Of a stretch of DNA of 64,000 nt, positions 1-10,480 are shown in pieces. The notes below the pieces were generated by a model, which saw only the letters and a list, made by a program, of their open reading frames with translations, was not told the DNA's origin and made no database searches. How positions within the stretch are numbered: the stretch's first letter is position 1; each line of letters opens with the position of its first letter. The position numbers and the translations under genes are program-made. Source of the DNA: Thereva unica (taxonomy: Eukaryota > Arthropoda > Insecta > Diptera > Therevidae); assembly GCA_949987705.1 (NCBI GenBank), contig CATLJY010000005.1, positions 1 through 64,000 on the forward strand, given 5' to 3'.

Positions 1-387
1 ATCGTTGCACTTGTATTTTATGATGTAACCGGTTATTTGTTTACGTTAATTACCGCATGGGTTTTTTGAAGCGTTTGAGGATTTTGGCTTTATTGATCGA
101 TTGAATAATTTTGAGTGTTCTACTTTGTTCCATCATCGCGTGCTACATTGAAGCTGGGTTCAATTCCATATTGCTGCAATGATGCAACATTAGCTACGTT
201 CCTTTTCTGCTAATCTACTATTTCTTGCTTGTCAGTACTCGTAACTACTCTTGCTTTAACATACGAGTAAATAACACTTGTAGTTACGCAAGTGAGACCC
301 GCTAGAGGAAAGCTCTCATTTTGAGTCTATTGTGAATAATGATGTATTTTGATTGTTTTTAGCTTCCTTCATATAAAAACATCTACC
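1..387. other. no feature recognised
   Basis: AT-rich sequence with no long reading frame, repeat or structural signal that I can support. Confidence 0.5.
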
Positions 388-606
388 TATAGGGTGTATT
401 GCTGAAACTGACGTAACGTTAGACTGTGGGAAATTGCAGGAGCGTTGCGGGGGTGGAGTTTTAAAATGACCTTGTGGAGAAACTTTCTATAAATATTAAC
501 AGGATTTTATAAAATTTTCCATAAAAGGGCAATGCCATTGTTGCACTCTGTTTAGCCGCTAGGGCCATTGAATTTTTTGGTTGAGATTCACATATCACCC
601 TGTATT
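388..606. mobile_element. MITE, AGGGTG-ended family, copy 1
   Basis: The left end reads TATAGGGTGTATTGCTGAA and the right end, reverse-complemented, reads ATACAGGGTGATATGTGAA, giving imperfect terminal inverted repeats of about 20 bp. An internal segment GTTTAGCCGCTAGG followed by ACATATCACCCTGTATTTTT recurs at 55.5 kb, and the right end recurs near 60.5 kb, so this is a dispersed family. It has no coding capacity. Superfamily is unresolved because I see no clear target duplication. Confidence 0.5.
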
Positions 607-1099
607 TTTGAGACCCTATAAGATATTTTAATGAATATGGCAAAAATATGCGCAGAATACTCCCACCTATCTAAAGCTATCAAGGTTCTAACCCATCAAA
701 TTTCAGAGTGATGAGGCGTGTTATTTTTTTTCTCTGTAATTTCAACTTTAACCATCTTTTTCTCCAAAAAAAAAACGTAGTTAATTAATATTGTTTTTTT
801 TTTACAATTTGGAAAGCTTGAACAATTGCTATGAAAAATGTCAACATCTTTTATGCTGCAGCCTTTACTTTTGAAGCTATAAGCAATTTTAATGTTAAAA
901 TTGGCTCTATTTTGTCCGTTTTTAGTACGTACTTTTTCACTTTAGCTTTGTCGAAAACTACCAAATAACCAATCTGTCATCCATTCATTTTTTTCTTCAT
1001 TAATAAATTACAGCACCCGACCAAGAGATCGTCATGTTTTCAGCCCACTCGCCCCCTTCTAAAATACAGGAATACGCGCACAGGAATCTATTTGTAGAT
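607..1099. other. no feature recognised
   Basis: AT-rich sequence with homopolymer runs. I see no gene or repeat. Confidence 0.5.
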
Positions 1100-1665
1100 C
1101 CGACACTTTTCGCTTTTTTTCAACATATGCGAAGGGCGCTGTAATGCTTTTTTAAATCCAGGTGCAAATGAAGTTTAGGAAAGTGTGGATGATAGAATTG
1201 ACCCCTGCGGAGCTCCGGCCGAAATGGCGTGGAGCTGGATTCGACGCCATCCAATACTACCTTCATTGAACGGCCAGACTCAAGAAAGCTGTGAATGCTT
1301 TGGTTGATACGATCGGCTAAACACACAAGCATATCGCCAGTAGACCGTTTTGGTCTAAAGCCGTATTGCCTGTCGTGTAAAATTTGGTTGGATTCTAAAT
1401 ATTTCATCAGTTTTCTATTGATTATTGTCTCCATGATTTTGGAGAGAACAGAAGTAATTGCTATTGGGCGGTAGTTTAAGGAGTCGCTGGCTTCATGCTT
1501 TTTTGGAATGGGCTGAACATGAGCTAGTTTGCAAGAGTCAGGATACACTCCGGAGAAGAAAGACAGGGCAAAAATTTTGCGCAAGGGTTTAGCAAAAGTG
1601 AAGAACATTTTTTAAGTACCATCGGGGGAATTTTATCGGGGCCAGTGAATTTGTTGACGTCCAGC
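1100..1665 (-). pseudogene. LINE family A reverse transcriptase fragment (CR1/jockey-like)
   Basis: Minus-strand translation shows RT landmarks: DVNKFTGPDKIPPMVLKKC, then PIPKK, LNYRPIAITSVLSKIMETI and QYGFRPKRSTGDMLVCL. These match, almost residue by residue, the plus-strand copy at 50.7-52.5 kb. The block that should carry the first catalytic Asp (ALDISKAFDRVWH in the other copy) has been deleted, joining the HSF-ESG segment directly to RSMKVVLDGVE, and a frameshift follows. The fragment is dead. Upstream it is interrupted by the hAT element at 1674-3139 and resumes at 3148. Confidence 0.85.
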
Positions 1666-1673
1666 CTTTTGAG

Positions 1674-3139
1674 CAGGGGCGGCGCTTTCATATGTGCGAA
1701 TGGTGCATTTGCACCGCGCGCAATTTGTCGGGGGCGCAATATCAGAAATTAAGATTTAAAAAAAGTTTAAAACTTTTCCTTGTTCCTTTAGATTAGGTTA
1801 GATAGAAATGGCTACTACGCCACTAGAGATGTAATACCACACCATTAGGCCCGTTGGGATGCCATTCTATTGTTGGGACCACAATTAAGGCAATTTCAAG
1901 CCATTTGGAGCTTTTAATAAAGCGATAGAGGGTAGGAACACCAGTGCTTTACAGCTTACTCAATCCATCAAGGAAAGGTGAGCCAAGAAAGATTCCTCTA
2001 TCCCTCACGAGGGCCGGACATTTACAGAGGAAATGGGAAACAGTTTCTTCCTCACTTCCCGGCCGGCAGCTGATTTTAATTTTTCTCACAGCCGTTTATA
2101 AGGTGGCTAAAGGCATTCCCGTTTGGGTTAAGTAGGGTGTCCTTTCCACTTCGGTTTCTTTCTAGCAAGATTATTTGCCTTCAGTTTATCCTAATTCCAC
2201 TGTATCCAAGAACCCAACACAGAGTTATATCAAACTGAGTGGCAGGCTCCCACAGAGACCTGCGGCAATTCAAAATAGTCGTGGGCGTTGTAATGACAGA
2301 ATTGAAAGCCTTGAGGGTAGCCGGGATATCCGATAGAATCCATACATATATTTTTGTGAGATATATTATTAATCTTCAGCCATTCGAGAGCCTCGCAGAT
2401 CGTAGGGACTCGAAGACGTTGCAATGGTCGCATAGACGAAGAGATGCATCTATATTAAATGCATCGGAAAAGATACCACAACCTACGCTGTTCCCAATTT
2501 TTGGACCATCTTTGTAGATACATAATGACCCAGTCGGGGTTAAACTGTTTGTCCAGTAACCTCTGGCCGCAATATCGGTTCTTTTATTGTCTAACAAATT
2601 AATATGCCAACGGGCCAACCAACAAGGGTTGGCTGTAATGGTCCATTCCCGTTTGAAATTCGATGAAGAGTCGCATGGATTTTCACTAGAGCCAACTTTA
2701 TCCTATTACGTTAGAATGCTTCAGCTTGTTGTTGTTTTTAATCTTAATTCTCTCTTCTGCCATTCCTTTTCTTCTCTTTTCCTCGACAAAAGGGAAAACA
2801 ACAGCAAACGCACAGCTGTCAAAAAGTTGATTCAGAAATTAGTGAAGGAATTCATAAGTTCAAAAAATCTGCCCCTCCAACTCTCTTCTCCGTAAACGAT
2901 GTTTTTAGCAGTTTTTGTTGGTTGAAAGTTGACCCATATGAAACTCTCTATGTAATCTTTTTTTATGTTATACGCATTATTATGGTGCAATCTTACATTT
3001 TGCGCAAAATATGAGAATTATTGCTACTATCCAGCGAGAGTTTCTGTCTTTTTCCATTCACCGCGTTCAAAAATCAAGAGCTTATAGGGCGCAATATGGC
3101 ATAGTGCACCGGGCGCAAAAAACCCAAGCGCCGGCCCTG
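1674..3139. mobile_element. hAT-type DNA transposon, non-autonomous, 1466 bp
   Basis: The termini are inverted repeats (CAGGGGCGGCGCTT on the left, CAGGGCCGGCGCTT reverse-complemented from the right, 13 of 14 matching). They are flanked by a perfect 8-bp duplication CTTTTGAG at 1666-1673 and 3140-3147. CAG-starting ends plus an 8-bp duplication with T at position 2 and A at position 7 are the hAT hallmark. The insertion splits LINE family A exactly: the codons either side rejoin across one copy of the 8-mer. No transposase is visible. The interior carries a decayed R1/I-like RNase H fragment, so the element either captured it or was invaded by it. Confidence 0.85.
1823..2625 (-). pseudogene. 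R1/I-like non-LTR retrotransposon: RNase H and C-terminal zinc motif
   Basis: Minus-strand segments in several frames show an RNase H domain: CIYKDGPKIG (first Asp), SLRLCDHCNVF, then TICEALEWLKINNISHKNICM, and ITLCWVLGYSGI matching the WVPGHSGI motif. Downstream is a Cys-rich tail, EEETVSHFLCKCPALVRDRG, like the gag-knuckle-like C-terminus of R1, I and LOA-type elements. Several frameshifts and stops make it non-functional. It lies wholly inside the hAT element at 1674-3139. Confidence 0.75.
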
Positions 3140-3147
3140 CTTTTGAG

Positions 3148-3210
3148 GTACCTTAATTCCTCGCGAGTCCTGAAGTGAACCTCGAAAGTTGCTTTCAACA
3201 GATGATGTTG
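3148..3210 (-). pseudogene. LINE family A, upstream piece
   Basis: The reverse complement contains TTCACTTCAGGACTCGCGAG, also present at 51.12 kb in the better family A copy, immediately upstream of the DVNK..GPDKIPP motif. It is the 5' side of the fragment at 1100-1665, separated from it by the hAT insertion. Sequence from about 3210 to 3440 is not clearly assignable. Confidence 0.75.
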
Positions 3211-3440
3211 CTGCAAGGACGAATTCCTTATGACCGTTACCTGAATAGAAAATGAGGATCTCGGGATTAAGATAAGTTGTTTTTCTTACGTGTAGAGAAA
3301 AAATGACACGATGTAGTTTCAATAGTCTAGATAAACTCCAAAGAAGTGTAATAAAGCCAAAAGTTGTGTTGTAGGAGGTCGGGACCAGTCTATCCGCAAG
3401 CTCTTTGGCACGTACTTTAGTTTTACACTAAGTCCTTCGT
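3211..3440. other. unassigned flank of the BEL element
   Basis: Minus-strand translation weakly resembles LINE sequence but is too decayed to name. It ends at the CCCCC target duplication of the BEL/Pao insertion. Confidence 0.3.
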
Positions 3441-3445
3441 CCCCC

Positions 3446-3802
3446 TGTTCAGTCACTTCATCGTAATTATTCCATTTTCAACCACTTCATTGTAATTATT
3501 TCATTTAGTTTTAAACAACCATTTAATTTAAATATTCAAAATTTAACGTTGCATTTTTCATTGTAAATATTCACATTCAAATCAAACTGTAGTCACTGAA
3601 CTTATTGCAATTTCCTTTGTATAATTCAAATTTCCGTTTTCAATATAAGCCACTTGGGCAGTCTCGTTGTAGCTTGAGAAGATCGAGTTCATACATTTGT
3701 TCATTGTGTTCGGAAATTAATAAAATAGTTGTCGGTTTCAATTTTGCCTTTTCATTTATCGAAATTAATTCAAAATAATCGTAAAAAAGCTTACGATTAA
3801 CA
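3446..3802 (+). repeat. BEL/Pao 5' LTR (357 bp)
   Basis: Starts TGTTCAGTCACTTC and ends CTTACGATTAACA. It matches the 3' LTR at 10499-10855 except for two substitutions (GTTGCATT versus GTTCCATT, and TGTATAATTC versus TGTGTAATTC). An AATAAA at the TTAATAAAATAG stretch is a plausible polyadenylation signal. Confidence 0.95.
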
Positions 3803-3805
3803 TTT

Positions 3806-3823
3806 TGGCGCCCGAGCAGGGAC
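3806..3823 (+). promoter_or_regulatory. primer binding site of the BEL element
   Basis: TGGCGCCCGAGCAGGGAC lies three bases after the 5' LTR and starts with TGG, complementary to a tRNA CCA end. It differs by one base from the well-known retroviral lysine-tRNA (Lys3) binding site, so a lysine tRNA is the likely primer. That identity is inferred. Confidence 0.8.
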
Positions 3824-4791
3824 TTTCCCTAAAAACAAAACAAAATACATTTATTTATTAATTTTGGTGAAAAATTGCGGTATCGTGGTTACATGTGTTT
3901 CATAAAATTCACATAAAAGTGTCGAATACGAAAAATAAATCGAGTTTAATCCGTGTACTTAGTGCAACAGCAAAATAAAAACCCTATAAAAAACATCAAA
4001 AATCACCAGCCCGGATTCTATTTGCTAACATTTTCGTGAAAAAATTGAGGAAACAATAGCCGGCAGATTCATCAAAAATTCCATCGAAGAGCACCAGTAA
4101 AGGCTCCATGCTGCTGGCATCTTTTGTTTAAAAACGTGTGAAAACAATAGGCGGCAGATTTTATCGACTGCGCCTATTCATGTTTTTTTTTACTTAATTC
4201 AAGATTATTACGATTATTGCAATGTACAAATTTGTAATTTTATTTCTTTTAGGAAAATTCTTCTAAAAGTAATTTGATAATTCGGATTCCAGGCTTCTGG
4301 CATTTTATTAAAAGGAATCGGAAAAATAATAGGAGGAAAATATGAACTAAATAAAAAGAAAATTGGTATCAATGGTAGTTGGCAAGTAAAAAACCTTTGT
4401 TATTTTTTTATAAAAAAAAACTATATACATACATACATATAAAGTGCAAAGAAAATATTTTCAAAATTGAAAAGAAATATAAAGACATAAAAATATTTGA
4501 TATTGCATAGAATATACATAGACAATTTTAAAGAATAATACGGGGATCAATATATATTATCATAGTATTTTAATAGACATATTTTAAAATACAAATAGAA
4601 GTTGAATAACAAAGTTCAAAAAGACAAATTTTGTGAATTATAATATAATAAGTGAATTTTCTAACGGTTAAATTGAACTAATACGTAGGAACTCGAACGA
4701 TTAAAGAATACACGCGGAATTGACATTAAATCTAGTGATTTAAAATAAAAATTGATTTCATTTCGAAAATAAATAAAGATAAGTTGAGAAA
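3824..4791 (+). other. BEL leader with imperfect direct repeats
   Basis: Untranslated leader between primer site and gag start. Three imperfect copies of a motif occur: AACAATAGCCGGCAGATT near 4052, AACAATAGGCGGCAGATT near 4145, and a weaker AATAATAGGAGGAAAATA near 4327. Each is preceded by a CTGGCAT/CTAACAT-TTT block. A role in RNA packaging or dimerisation is possible but only inferred. A short ATAC microsatellite lies near 4429-4440. Confidence 0.5.
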
Positions 4792-6660
4792 ATGGCGGAA
4801 CAATTGACAGGACTTAAAACGCAAAGAGCATCTACGAAGGGATGCATTACGCGCATTAAGAATTTAGTTGAACAAAGGTCGGAGCTTTTAACTGCTACTG
4901 AACTTGAATGTAGGTTAGGAATATTAGAGTCGTATTTCAAGCAAGCTCTTGCTTACCAAACTTCAATCGAACAACTTGCCCCTGACGACAATAACGAAAT
5001 AAAAGTGCGAAGTGAATTAGAGGAACTTTATTGTGCAACAAAATCCCAATTACTTTTATTAATGAATGGTTCTCGTAAAGCTAGTTTACCGGCCACAGAT
5101 TTCGGGAATAAAATAATAGTAGGTAGTACTTCCGCCAGTAAGCTTCCTAAACTTCGATTGCCACAATTCTCCGGCAAATATACTGAATTTCCAAACTTCA
5201 TTGGTTGCTTTACTAAATTAGTTCATTTGGATGACTCACTCTCCAATCTGGAGAAGTACAATCACCTTTTGTCGTGTCTTAGCGGGGCAGCTTTACAAAC
5301 GGTAAAGGCATTCGAAATAACCGAAGATAATTATGAAAAAGCATTGGCTCATCTGAAGTTGAGGTATGACAACAAACACCTCATCTTTCAAGAGCACATT
5401 GTGGAACTATTTAGTTTGCCTAAAGTTAGTAAAAATGATGCCAGCCAATTAAGAAGTTTGATCGACAGCGCTAATGCTCATTTAAGTGCGTTATATTCCA
5501 TAGGTTCAGCAGAGGATATTGCAAACGCTTTTCTCATTCATATTGTTAATTCAAAGTTAGACAGTGACACCCAAGAGTCTTGGGAATCTGGAGTCGATTT
5601 TTCAAAACTACCTTCTTGGCAGCAATGCTTCGATATATTAAGCAAACGATCGCAATATTTAGAATCCCGCGCAGTCAAAGTTAATTCGTCAGAAAGTGGC
5701 AGCTCGCATCGTCAATTTTCAAGGAATAAAGTTAGGCATGACAAACATACAAGTAGCCATGCAACTTCGTTAGCAGCTATTCAATCTTACTGTGCCTTCT
5801 GTGAAGAAAAAGGACACGTTATTTACAAATGCAAAAAATTTCTGGAATTGCCTGTAGCAGAAAGATTTGCAGCGACGAAGCAAAAATTATTATGTATAAA
5901 TTGTTTATTCAAAGGACATCCAGTAAGACTATGCAAAGTGCAAAAATGCCGCGTATGCGCTTTGCCTCATCACACACTTCTACATAGATATACACCATCC
6001 CCAACAACCGTCGATAACGTTCAATTAGCTTCGGCTCCGAAACCTTTTGCCGAAACTACAATAAATAAGGGTGAATGTAGTTATAATACGACACTACAAG
6101 CGCTTCGTTTAGACAACGACGAAGATTACGTTTTCTTAGCAACCGCCATCATAAAGGTTAAAGACAAATTCGGTCGCGAACATCAAGCTCGCGCATTACT
6201 CGATGGTGCTTCTCAACTAAATTTTGTAACAGAGAGATTTGCTCAATTCCTCAAACTGCCGAGAAATAAGATGGAAACTAGTATTAGCGGCATTAATAAT
6301 ATACATTCACGAATTCGATATTCTACTGATCTCTCTATAGGATCTATGGTAACAAATTATAATACAAATCTTCACGTTTTCATCCTTCCAAATATTACTG
6401 GAATTCATCCCGAGAGGAAAATCGCTGTCGATAGTTGGAAAATTCCACAAAATATTCAATTAGCCGATCCACGATTCTTCGAACCCCAAGGAGTTGATGT
6501 TCTTATTGGCACGGAATTATTCTTTTTGTTACTTTGTGCGGGTCAGATTAAGCTGGGTGAAGGCTTACCCATCCTGCAAAAAACGGTGTTCGGTTGGATC
6601 GTCGCGGGAAAATATTCTAGTCGCCCAACTTTGGAAAATAATTATAACTTTCTGATATGA
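4792..6660 (+). CDS. BEL/Pao Gag-protease (first part of gag-pol)
   Basis: A 622-residue frame. Residues about 30-290 are a DUF1759-type BEL gag with KLPKLRLPQFSGKYTEFPNF near 117. Two CCHC zinc knuckles follow (C334, C337, H342, C347 and C368, C371, H376, C381), with a further Cys/His cluster at 386-394. The retropepsin-like (DUF1758-type) domain starts around 445 with ALLDGASQLNFVTE, where Asp471 is the likely catalytic residue but the usual D-[ST]-G reads D-G-A. LIGTELF at 572 is the conserved second protease block. The frame ends at TGA 6658-6660, yet homologous coding continues in the same frame, so this stop is probably a mutation, or less likely a readthrough site. Confidence 0.9.
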   Translation: MAEQLTGLKTQRASTKGCITRIKNLVEQRSELLTATELECRLGILESYFKQALAYQTSIEQLAPDDNNEIKVRSELEELYCATKSQLLLLMNGSRKASLPATDFGNKIIVGSTSASKLPKLRLPQFSGKYTEFPNFIGCFTKLVHLDDSLSNLEKYNHLLSCLSGAALQTVKAFEITEDNYEKALAHLKLRYDNKHLIFQEHIVELFSLPKVSKNDASQLRSLIDSANAHLSALYSIGSAEDIANAFLIHIVNSKLDSDTQESWESGVDFSKLPSWQQCFDILSKRSQYLESRAVKVNSSESGSSHRQFSRNKVRHDKHTSSHATSLAAIQSYCAFCEEKGHVIYKCKKFLELPVAERFAATKQKLLCINCLFKGHPVRLCKVQKCRVCALPHHTLLHRYTPSPTTVDNVQLASAPKPFAETTINKGECSYNTTLQALRLDNDEDYVFLATAIIKVKDKFGREHQARALLDGASQLNFVTERFAQFLKLPRNKMETSISGINNIHSRIRYSTDLSIGSMVTNYNTNLHVFILPNITGIHPERKIAVDSWKIPQNIQLADPRFFEPQGVDVLIGTELFFLLLCAGQIKLGEGLPILQKTVFGWIVAGKYSSRPTLENNYNFLI

Positions 6661-6990
6661 GAGGAGTCGGAGTCAATTCAAAATGAGACGGAACAATCCT
6701 TGTTTAATTTAGTGGAAAAATTCTGGGAAGACGATAGCGTCGGATCATCAAGCACACCGCTTACTGAGGAACAGCAAAAATGTGAAATCCACTTCAAAGA
6801 AACGATGCAAAGAGATGTCCAGGGCCGGTTCGTGGTAAAGCTGCCGTTTCGAGATCAGCCAAAGCAGATTCTGGGAGAATCTTTGGAAATTGCAAAAAAT
6901 CGCTTTCGTAGTTTGGAAAAAAGACTTTCAAAGAATCCAGCCTTAAAGCAAATGTATGCAGAATTTCTGAAGGAATATTTAGAGTCTGGT
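6661..6990 (+). CDS. BEL/Pao pol segment between protease and RT
   Basis: Same frame as the gag-protease frame, directly after the TGA. It encodes FNLVEKFWEDDSVG, then FKETMQRDVQGRFVVKLPF and a FLKEYLESG end, the region that normally precedes RT in BEL/Pao polyproteins. The MITE begins at codon CAA 6991 and supplies a TAA at 6997-6999. As it stands the segment cannot be fused to RT. Confidence 0.8.
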
Positions 6991-7403
6991 CAAAGATAAC
7001 TCAGAAAGATACGACACTGTAATCCTTTCTGTGCGAAGAAAAAGGAAAGTAAAAATCTATGATCTTCTGTCTATTCATATACACGCTCCGGAATGGCGAG
7101 ATGGCGGAGCAACGGCAAACTACACAAACACATGCAGAGCTGGAAGTACAAGAAGATGGTACATGAATTCACACAAGCAAAATAAAAGTCCAGACGGCAC
7201 AAAAAATTGCGGAGAAGAGAAATCAGTGCGTCTCTTTCGCACTTCGTGAAATAACATTTCTTTATTTACCCTTTCTTTCTTCGATTTTTTTTTTGTTTTT
7301 AAATTGAATTTTGTCTCGCTTGCACCTTGTCGATTGATATATTCACTCGCAAGGGAGCTTATGGGAAATTTTGAGAGTGTCGTATCTTTGTGGGTAATCT
7401 TTG
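6991..7403. mobile_element. MITE with 27-bp TIRs inside the BEL pol gene
   Basis: Ends start CAAAGATAACTCAGAAAGAT (left) and CAAAGATTACCCACAAAGAT (right, reverse complement), 24 of 27 positions matching. The flanks are a 7-bp duplication GTCTGGT (6984-6990 and 7404-7410), or 8 bp GTCTGGTC if the left end is placed one base later. The target resembles the GC-rich 8-mer favoured by P elements, and 7-8 bp also fits hAT, so the superfamily is open. No significant ORF. It must be younger than the BEL insertion, which is itself recent. Confidence 0.85.
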
Positions 7404-7410
7404 GTCTGGT

Positions 7411-10400
7411 CATATGGAAAGCATATCAATGGCAGACATTCCCCGTACGCATTACTTTATGCCTCATCAATGTGTTCTTCGCCCGGACAGTTCCACTACT
7501 AAGCTGAGAGTGGTTTTTGACGCATCCTGTAAAACTTCTTCTCATAAATCACTTAATGATGCGCTAATGGTAGGACCCGTGGTTCAAGAGGATATATCAT
7601 ATATCATCAGATATATCATGCTTCGTTTCCGTTCGTATAAGTACGCGTTGACGGCAGATGTGCAGGCTATGTATCGGCAAATTTGGGTACATCCTGATAA
7701 CAGAAGCCTTCAGTTGATTCTGTGGAGAGACTCATCCAAGGAGGATCTTCAAGTTTTCAGGCTAAAGACAGTCACGTATGGGACTGCTTCCGCTCCATTC
7801 CTAGCAACACGATGTCTAGTTCAGCTTGCTGAAGACTTCGCTAATCAGATGCCCCAAGCTTCAAAAATCATCAAACAATCTTTCTACATGGATGATCTTC
7901 TTACCGGTGCCGATGAAAGGAAGGATCTTCCTCGCATCAAGAGTGAGATTGAATTTATACTAGCCTCAGCTCAATTTAAATTACGCAAATGGTACTCAAA
8001 CGACAAAACATTTCTGGACAATATTCCTGAAGATTCAAGAGAAAAAACACTAAAATTTCACGACGTCGATGCGGTCAAAACTCTAGGTGTTGTATGGGAA
8101 CCAAAAGCAGATAAATTTAGATTTAATTTCAAGCAAAGTCTTAGTCATTCTTCAAGGATAACCAAGCGAGCAGTTCTTTCAGAGGTTTCGCGCCTATTCG
8201 ATCCTCTAGGTCTTATTAACCCAATTATAGTGAAAGCAAAAATATTTTTACAGGAATTGTGGATACTGAAGCTCAACTGGGACGAATCTCTTCCACTAGT
8301 TCTTGAGCAAAGTTGGAAAGATTTTATGCTAGACTTACAGGGATTAAAGCATCTGGAGATTCCGCGTTTAATGTTCTCCTCAAACGGCTCCATCAGGAAT
8401 GAAATTCATGGCTTTGCAGACGCTTCAGTACGGGCATATGGATGTTGTTTATATATTCGCTCCATAGAAATAAATGGATCCATTTCTACGAATCTTCTGA
8501 CTGCAAAGTCGAAAGTTGCGCCAATCAAGTCTCGATCTTTACCTTGCCTGGAATTATGTGCTGCACTATTACTTTCAAAACTTCTGGATAAGACCCGCCA
8601 GAGCATCGATAAGAGAATAGACGATATAATTCTTTGGACTGATTCAGAAATAGTACTAGATTGGTTATCATCGCACCCGTCATCGTGGAAAACCTATGTA
8701 GCCAATCGGGTATCAGAAATCCAAGAGCTTACAAAGAGTTTGACATGGAGACACGTAAATTCAAAGGCGAATCCAGCTGATATAGTGTCGCGAGGATCTA
8801 ATGTGGCAGAGTTGCAGACATCTATATGGTTTTCCGGGCCAGCATATCTTCAAGAGCCCTCAAATCTCTGGCCACCTAACAAAATTCGAAGAACTAATAT
8901 AGAAGAAGTTCCTGAAAGACGCAATTTGAAGACTATACTAGCATGTTCAATTTCGGATAATTTTTTAAATACAATTTACGAATGCAGCGACTTCACGAGG
9001 AATTGTCGCCGAATCGCGCTGGCAATCAGATTTTGGAACAATCTCCAGTTGAAGAAAGAAAAACAGAATATCGTGAGCTCGGATATAACACCCACAGAAA
9101 TAGACAACGCCTTTCTAAAAATAGTAACCTGTATTCAAAAATCTGAATTCGCTGAAGAGATACGGTTGCTTCAGGACAAAAAAGAGTTAAAAGGTCATAT
9201 AAAAAATCTCAATCCTTTCTGGGATGAGAGTTCAGATGTTTCATCATTGAGAGTCGGCGGCCGACTAAGAAATTCTAATTTACCCTATGATGCCACATTC
9301 CCTATCCTTCTTCCCCGCAACAATCCATTCGTAAAATCATATATTAATCACTTACACGTTAAAAACTTTCATGCAGGTTCTTTAGCATTGGTAGCCATCC
9401 TCCGGCAGCGGTTTTGGGTCGTGAATGCCAGAGAATACACCAGGAAAATTGTGCGCGCCTGTCTTCATTGTTTCAAATATAGACCACGTTTAGTTCAGCA
9501 GATCATGGGGGATTTACCAGTAAGCCGAGTCAACCAATCACTTCCTTTTTCGCACTGTGGGGTAGATTTCTGTGGACCGTTCCAGACCACGTACCGCCAG
9601 AGAGGAAAGCAAACTTACAAGACTTATGTTGCTGTTTTCATCTGTTTTTCCACAAGAGCTGTTCATATTGAGGTCGTATCGGATCTCACGTCAGATGCTT
9701 TCATTGCAGCTCTAAAACGTTTCATAGGCCGAAGGAATTTATGCAAACATATTTACTGTGACAACGCGACCAATTTTGTTGGAGCACGAAGACTACTCAG
9801 TGAATTTAGAGAGGCTTTTCTTAAGCAACAAACTCAGTCCGAAATCATCCACTGGTGTTCGAATAACAGCATTAGCTTTCATCATATTCCACCTCGATCT
9901 CCACATTTTGGTGGGATTTGGGAAGCTGCTATTAAATCAGCAAAAGCCCATCTGTATCGCACGCTTCAAGGATCTCTATTAACGTTCGAAGAGCTGGCAA
10001 CAGTGATGGTTCAAATTGAGGCAGTGTTAAATTCAAGACCTATTACACCGCTTTCTTCAGATCCCAACGACGAACAGGCATTGACACCTTCACATTTCCT
10101 CGTACAAGCTCCCATCTCTTGCTTTGTAGAACCAGATTTGTCCAAGCATAAAGTTAACTACTTACATCGATGGCAACGACTTTCCGCTTTACTGCAGCAT
10201 TTTTGGAGGAGATGGTCGAAGGAGTACGTAAGTCAGCTTCAACAAAGATTTCGGTGGCAATCTGCGCATAAAGATATCACGGTGGGAATGTTAGTCCTGG
10301 TTGATCAAGAAGACCTACCACCATTTAAATGGAGACTCGGCCGAGTTGTTAAGACAGTTAAAGGATCAGATGGTCATGTCCGGGTAGCAGATATCAGCAC

Positions 10401-10467
10401 TTCAGCTGGCATCCTTCAAAGAGCAGTACACAAACTGGCACCTCTGCCCATGGACGAAAGTGATTGA
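7411..10467 (+). CDS. BEL/Pao RT-RNase H-integrase (rest of pol)
   Basis: An open frame that begins inside the MITE at 7390; element coding resumes at 7411. Counting from 7390: RT has its first Asp at 90 (YALTADVQAMY) and an intact YMDD at 166-169. RNase H Asp/Glu residues are at about 345 (GFADAS), 389 (CLELC) and 419 (LWTDSE). The integrase zinc finger has His near 655-662 and Cys 692/695. Catalytic integrase residues are D727, D792 and E846 (FGGIWEAA). The C-terminus (FWRRWSKEYV, LPPFKWRLGRV) is the DUF5641-type BEL/Pao end. All catalytic motifs appear intact, so this part looks functional apart from the upstream breaks. Confidence 0.92.
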   Translation, partial: HMESISMADIPRTHYFMPHQCVLRPDSSTTKLRVVFDASCKTSSHKSLNDALMVGPVVQEDISYIIRYIMLRFRSYKYALTADVQAMYRQIWVHPDNRSLQLILWRDSSKEDLQVFRLKTVTYGTASAPFLATRCLVQLAEDFANQMPQASKIIKQSFYMDDLLTGADERKDLPRIKSEIEFILASAQFKLRKWYSNDKTFLDNIPEDSREKTLKFHDVDAVKTLGVVWEPKADKFRFNFKQSLSHSSRITKRAVLSEVSRLFDPLGLINPIIVKAKIFLQELWILKLNWDESLPLVLEQSWKDFMLDLQGLKHLEIPRLMFSSNGSIRNEIHGFADASVRAYGCCLYIRSIEINGSISTNLLTAKSKVAPIKSRSLPCLELCAALLLSKLLDKTRQSIDKRIDDIILWTDSEIVLDWLSSHPSSWKTYVANRVSEIQELTKSLTWRHVNSKANPADIVSRGSNVAELQTSIWFSGPAYLQEPSNLWPPNKIRRTNIEEVPERRNLKTILACSISDNFLNTIYECSDFTRNCRRIALAIRFWNNLQLKKEKQNIVSSDITPTEIDNAFLKIVTCIQKSEFAEEIRLLQDKKELKGHIKNLNPFWDESSDVSSLRVGGRLRNSNLPYDATFPILLPRNNPFVKSYINHLHVKNFHAGSLALVAILRQRFWVVNAREYTRKIVRACLHCFKYRPRLVQQIMGDLPVSRVNQSLPFSHCGVDFCGPFQTTYRQRGKQTYKTYVAVFICFSTRAVHIEVVSDLTSDAFIAALKRFIGRRNLCKHIYCDNATNFVGARRLLSEFREAFLKQQTQSEIIHWCSNNSISFHHIPPRSPHFGGIWEAAIKSAKAHLYRTLQGSLLTFEELATVMVQIEAVLNSRPITPLSSDPNDEQALTPSHFLVQAPISCFVEPDLSKHKVNYLHRWQRLSALLQHFWRRWSKEYVSQLQQRFRWQSAHKDITVGMLVLVDQEDLPPFKWRLGRVVKTVKGSDGHVRVADISTSAGILQRAVHKLAPLPMDESD

Positions 10468-10480
10468 AAAGATGCGCATC

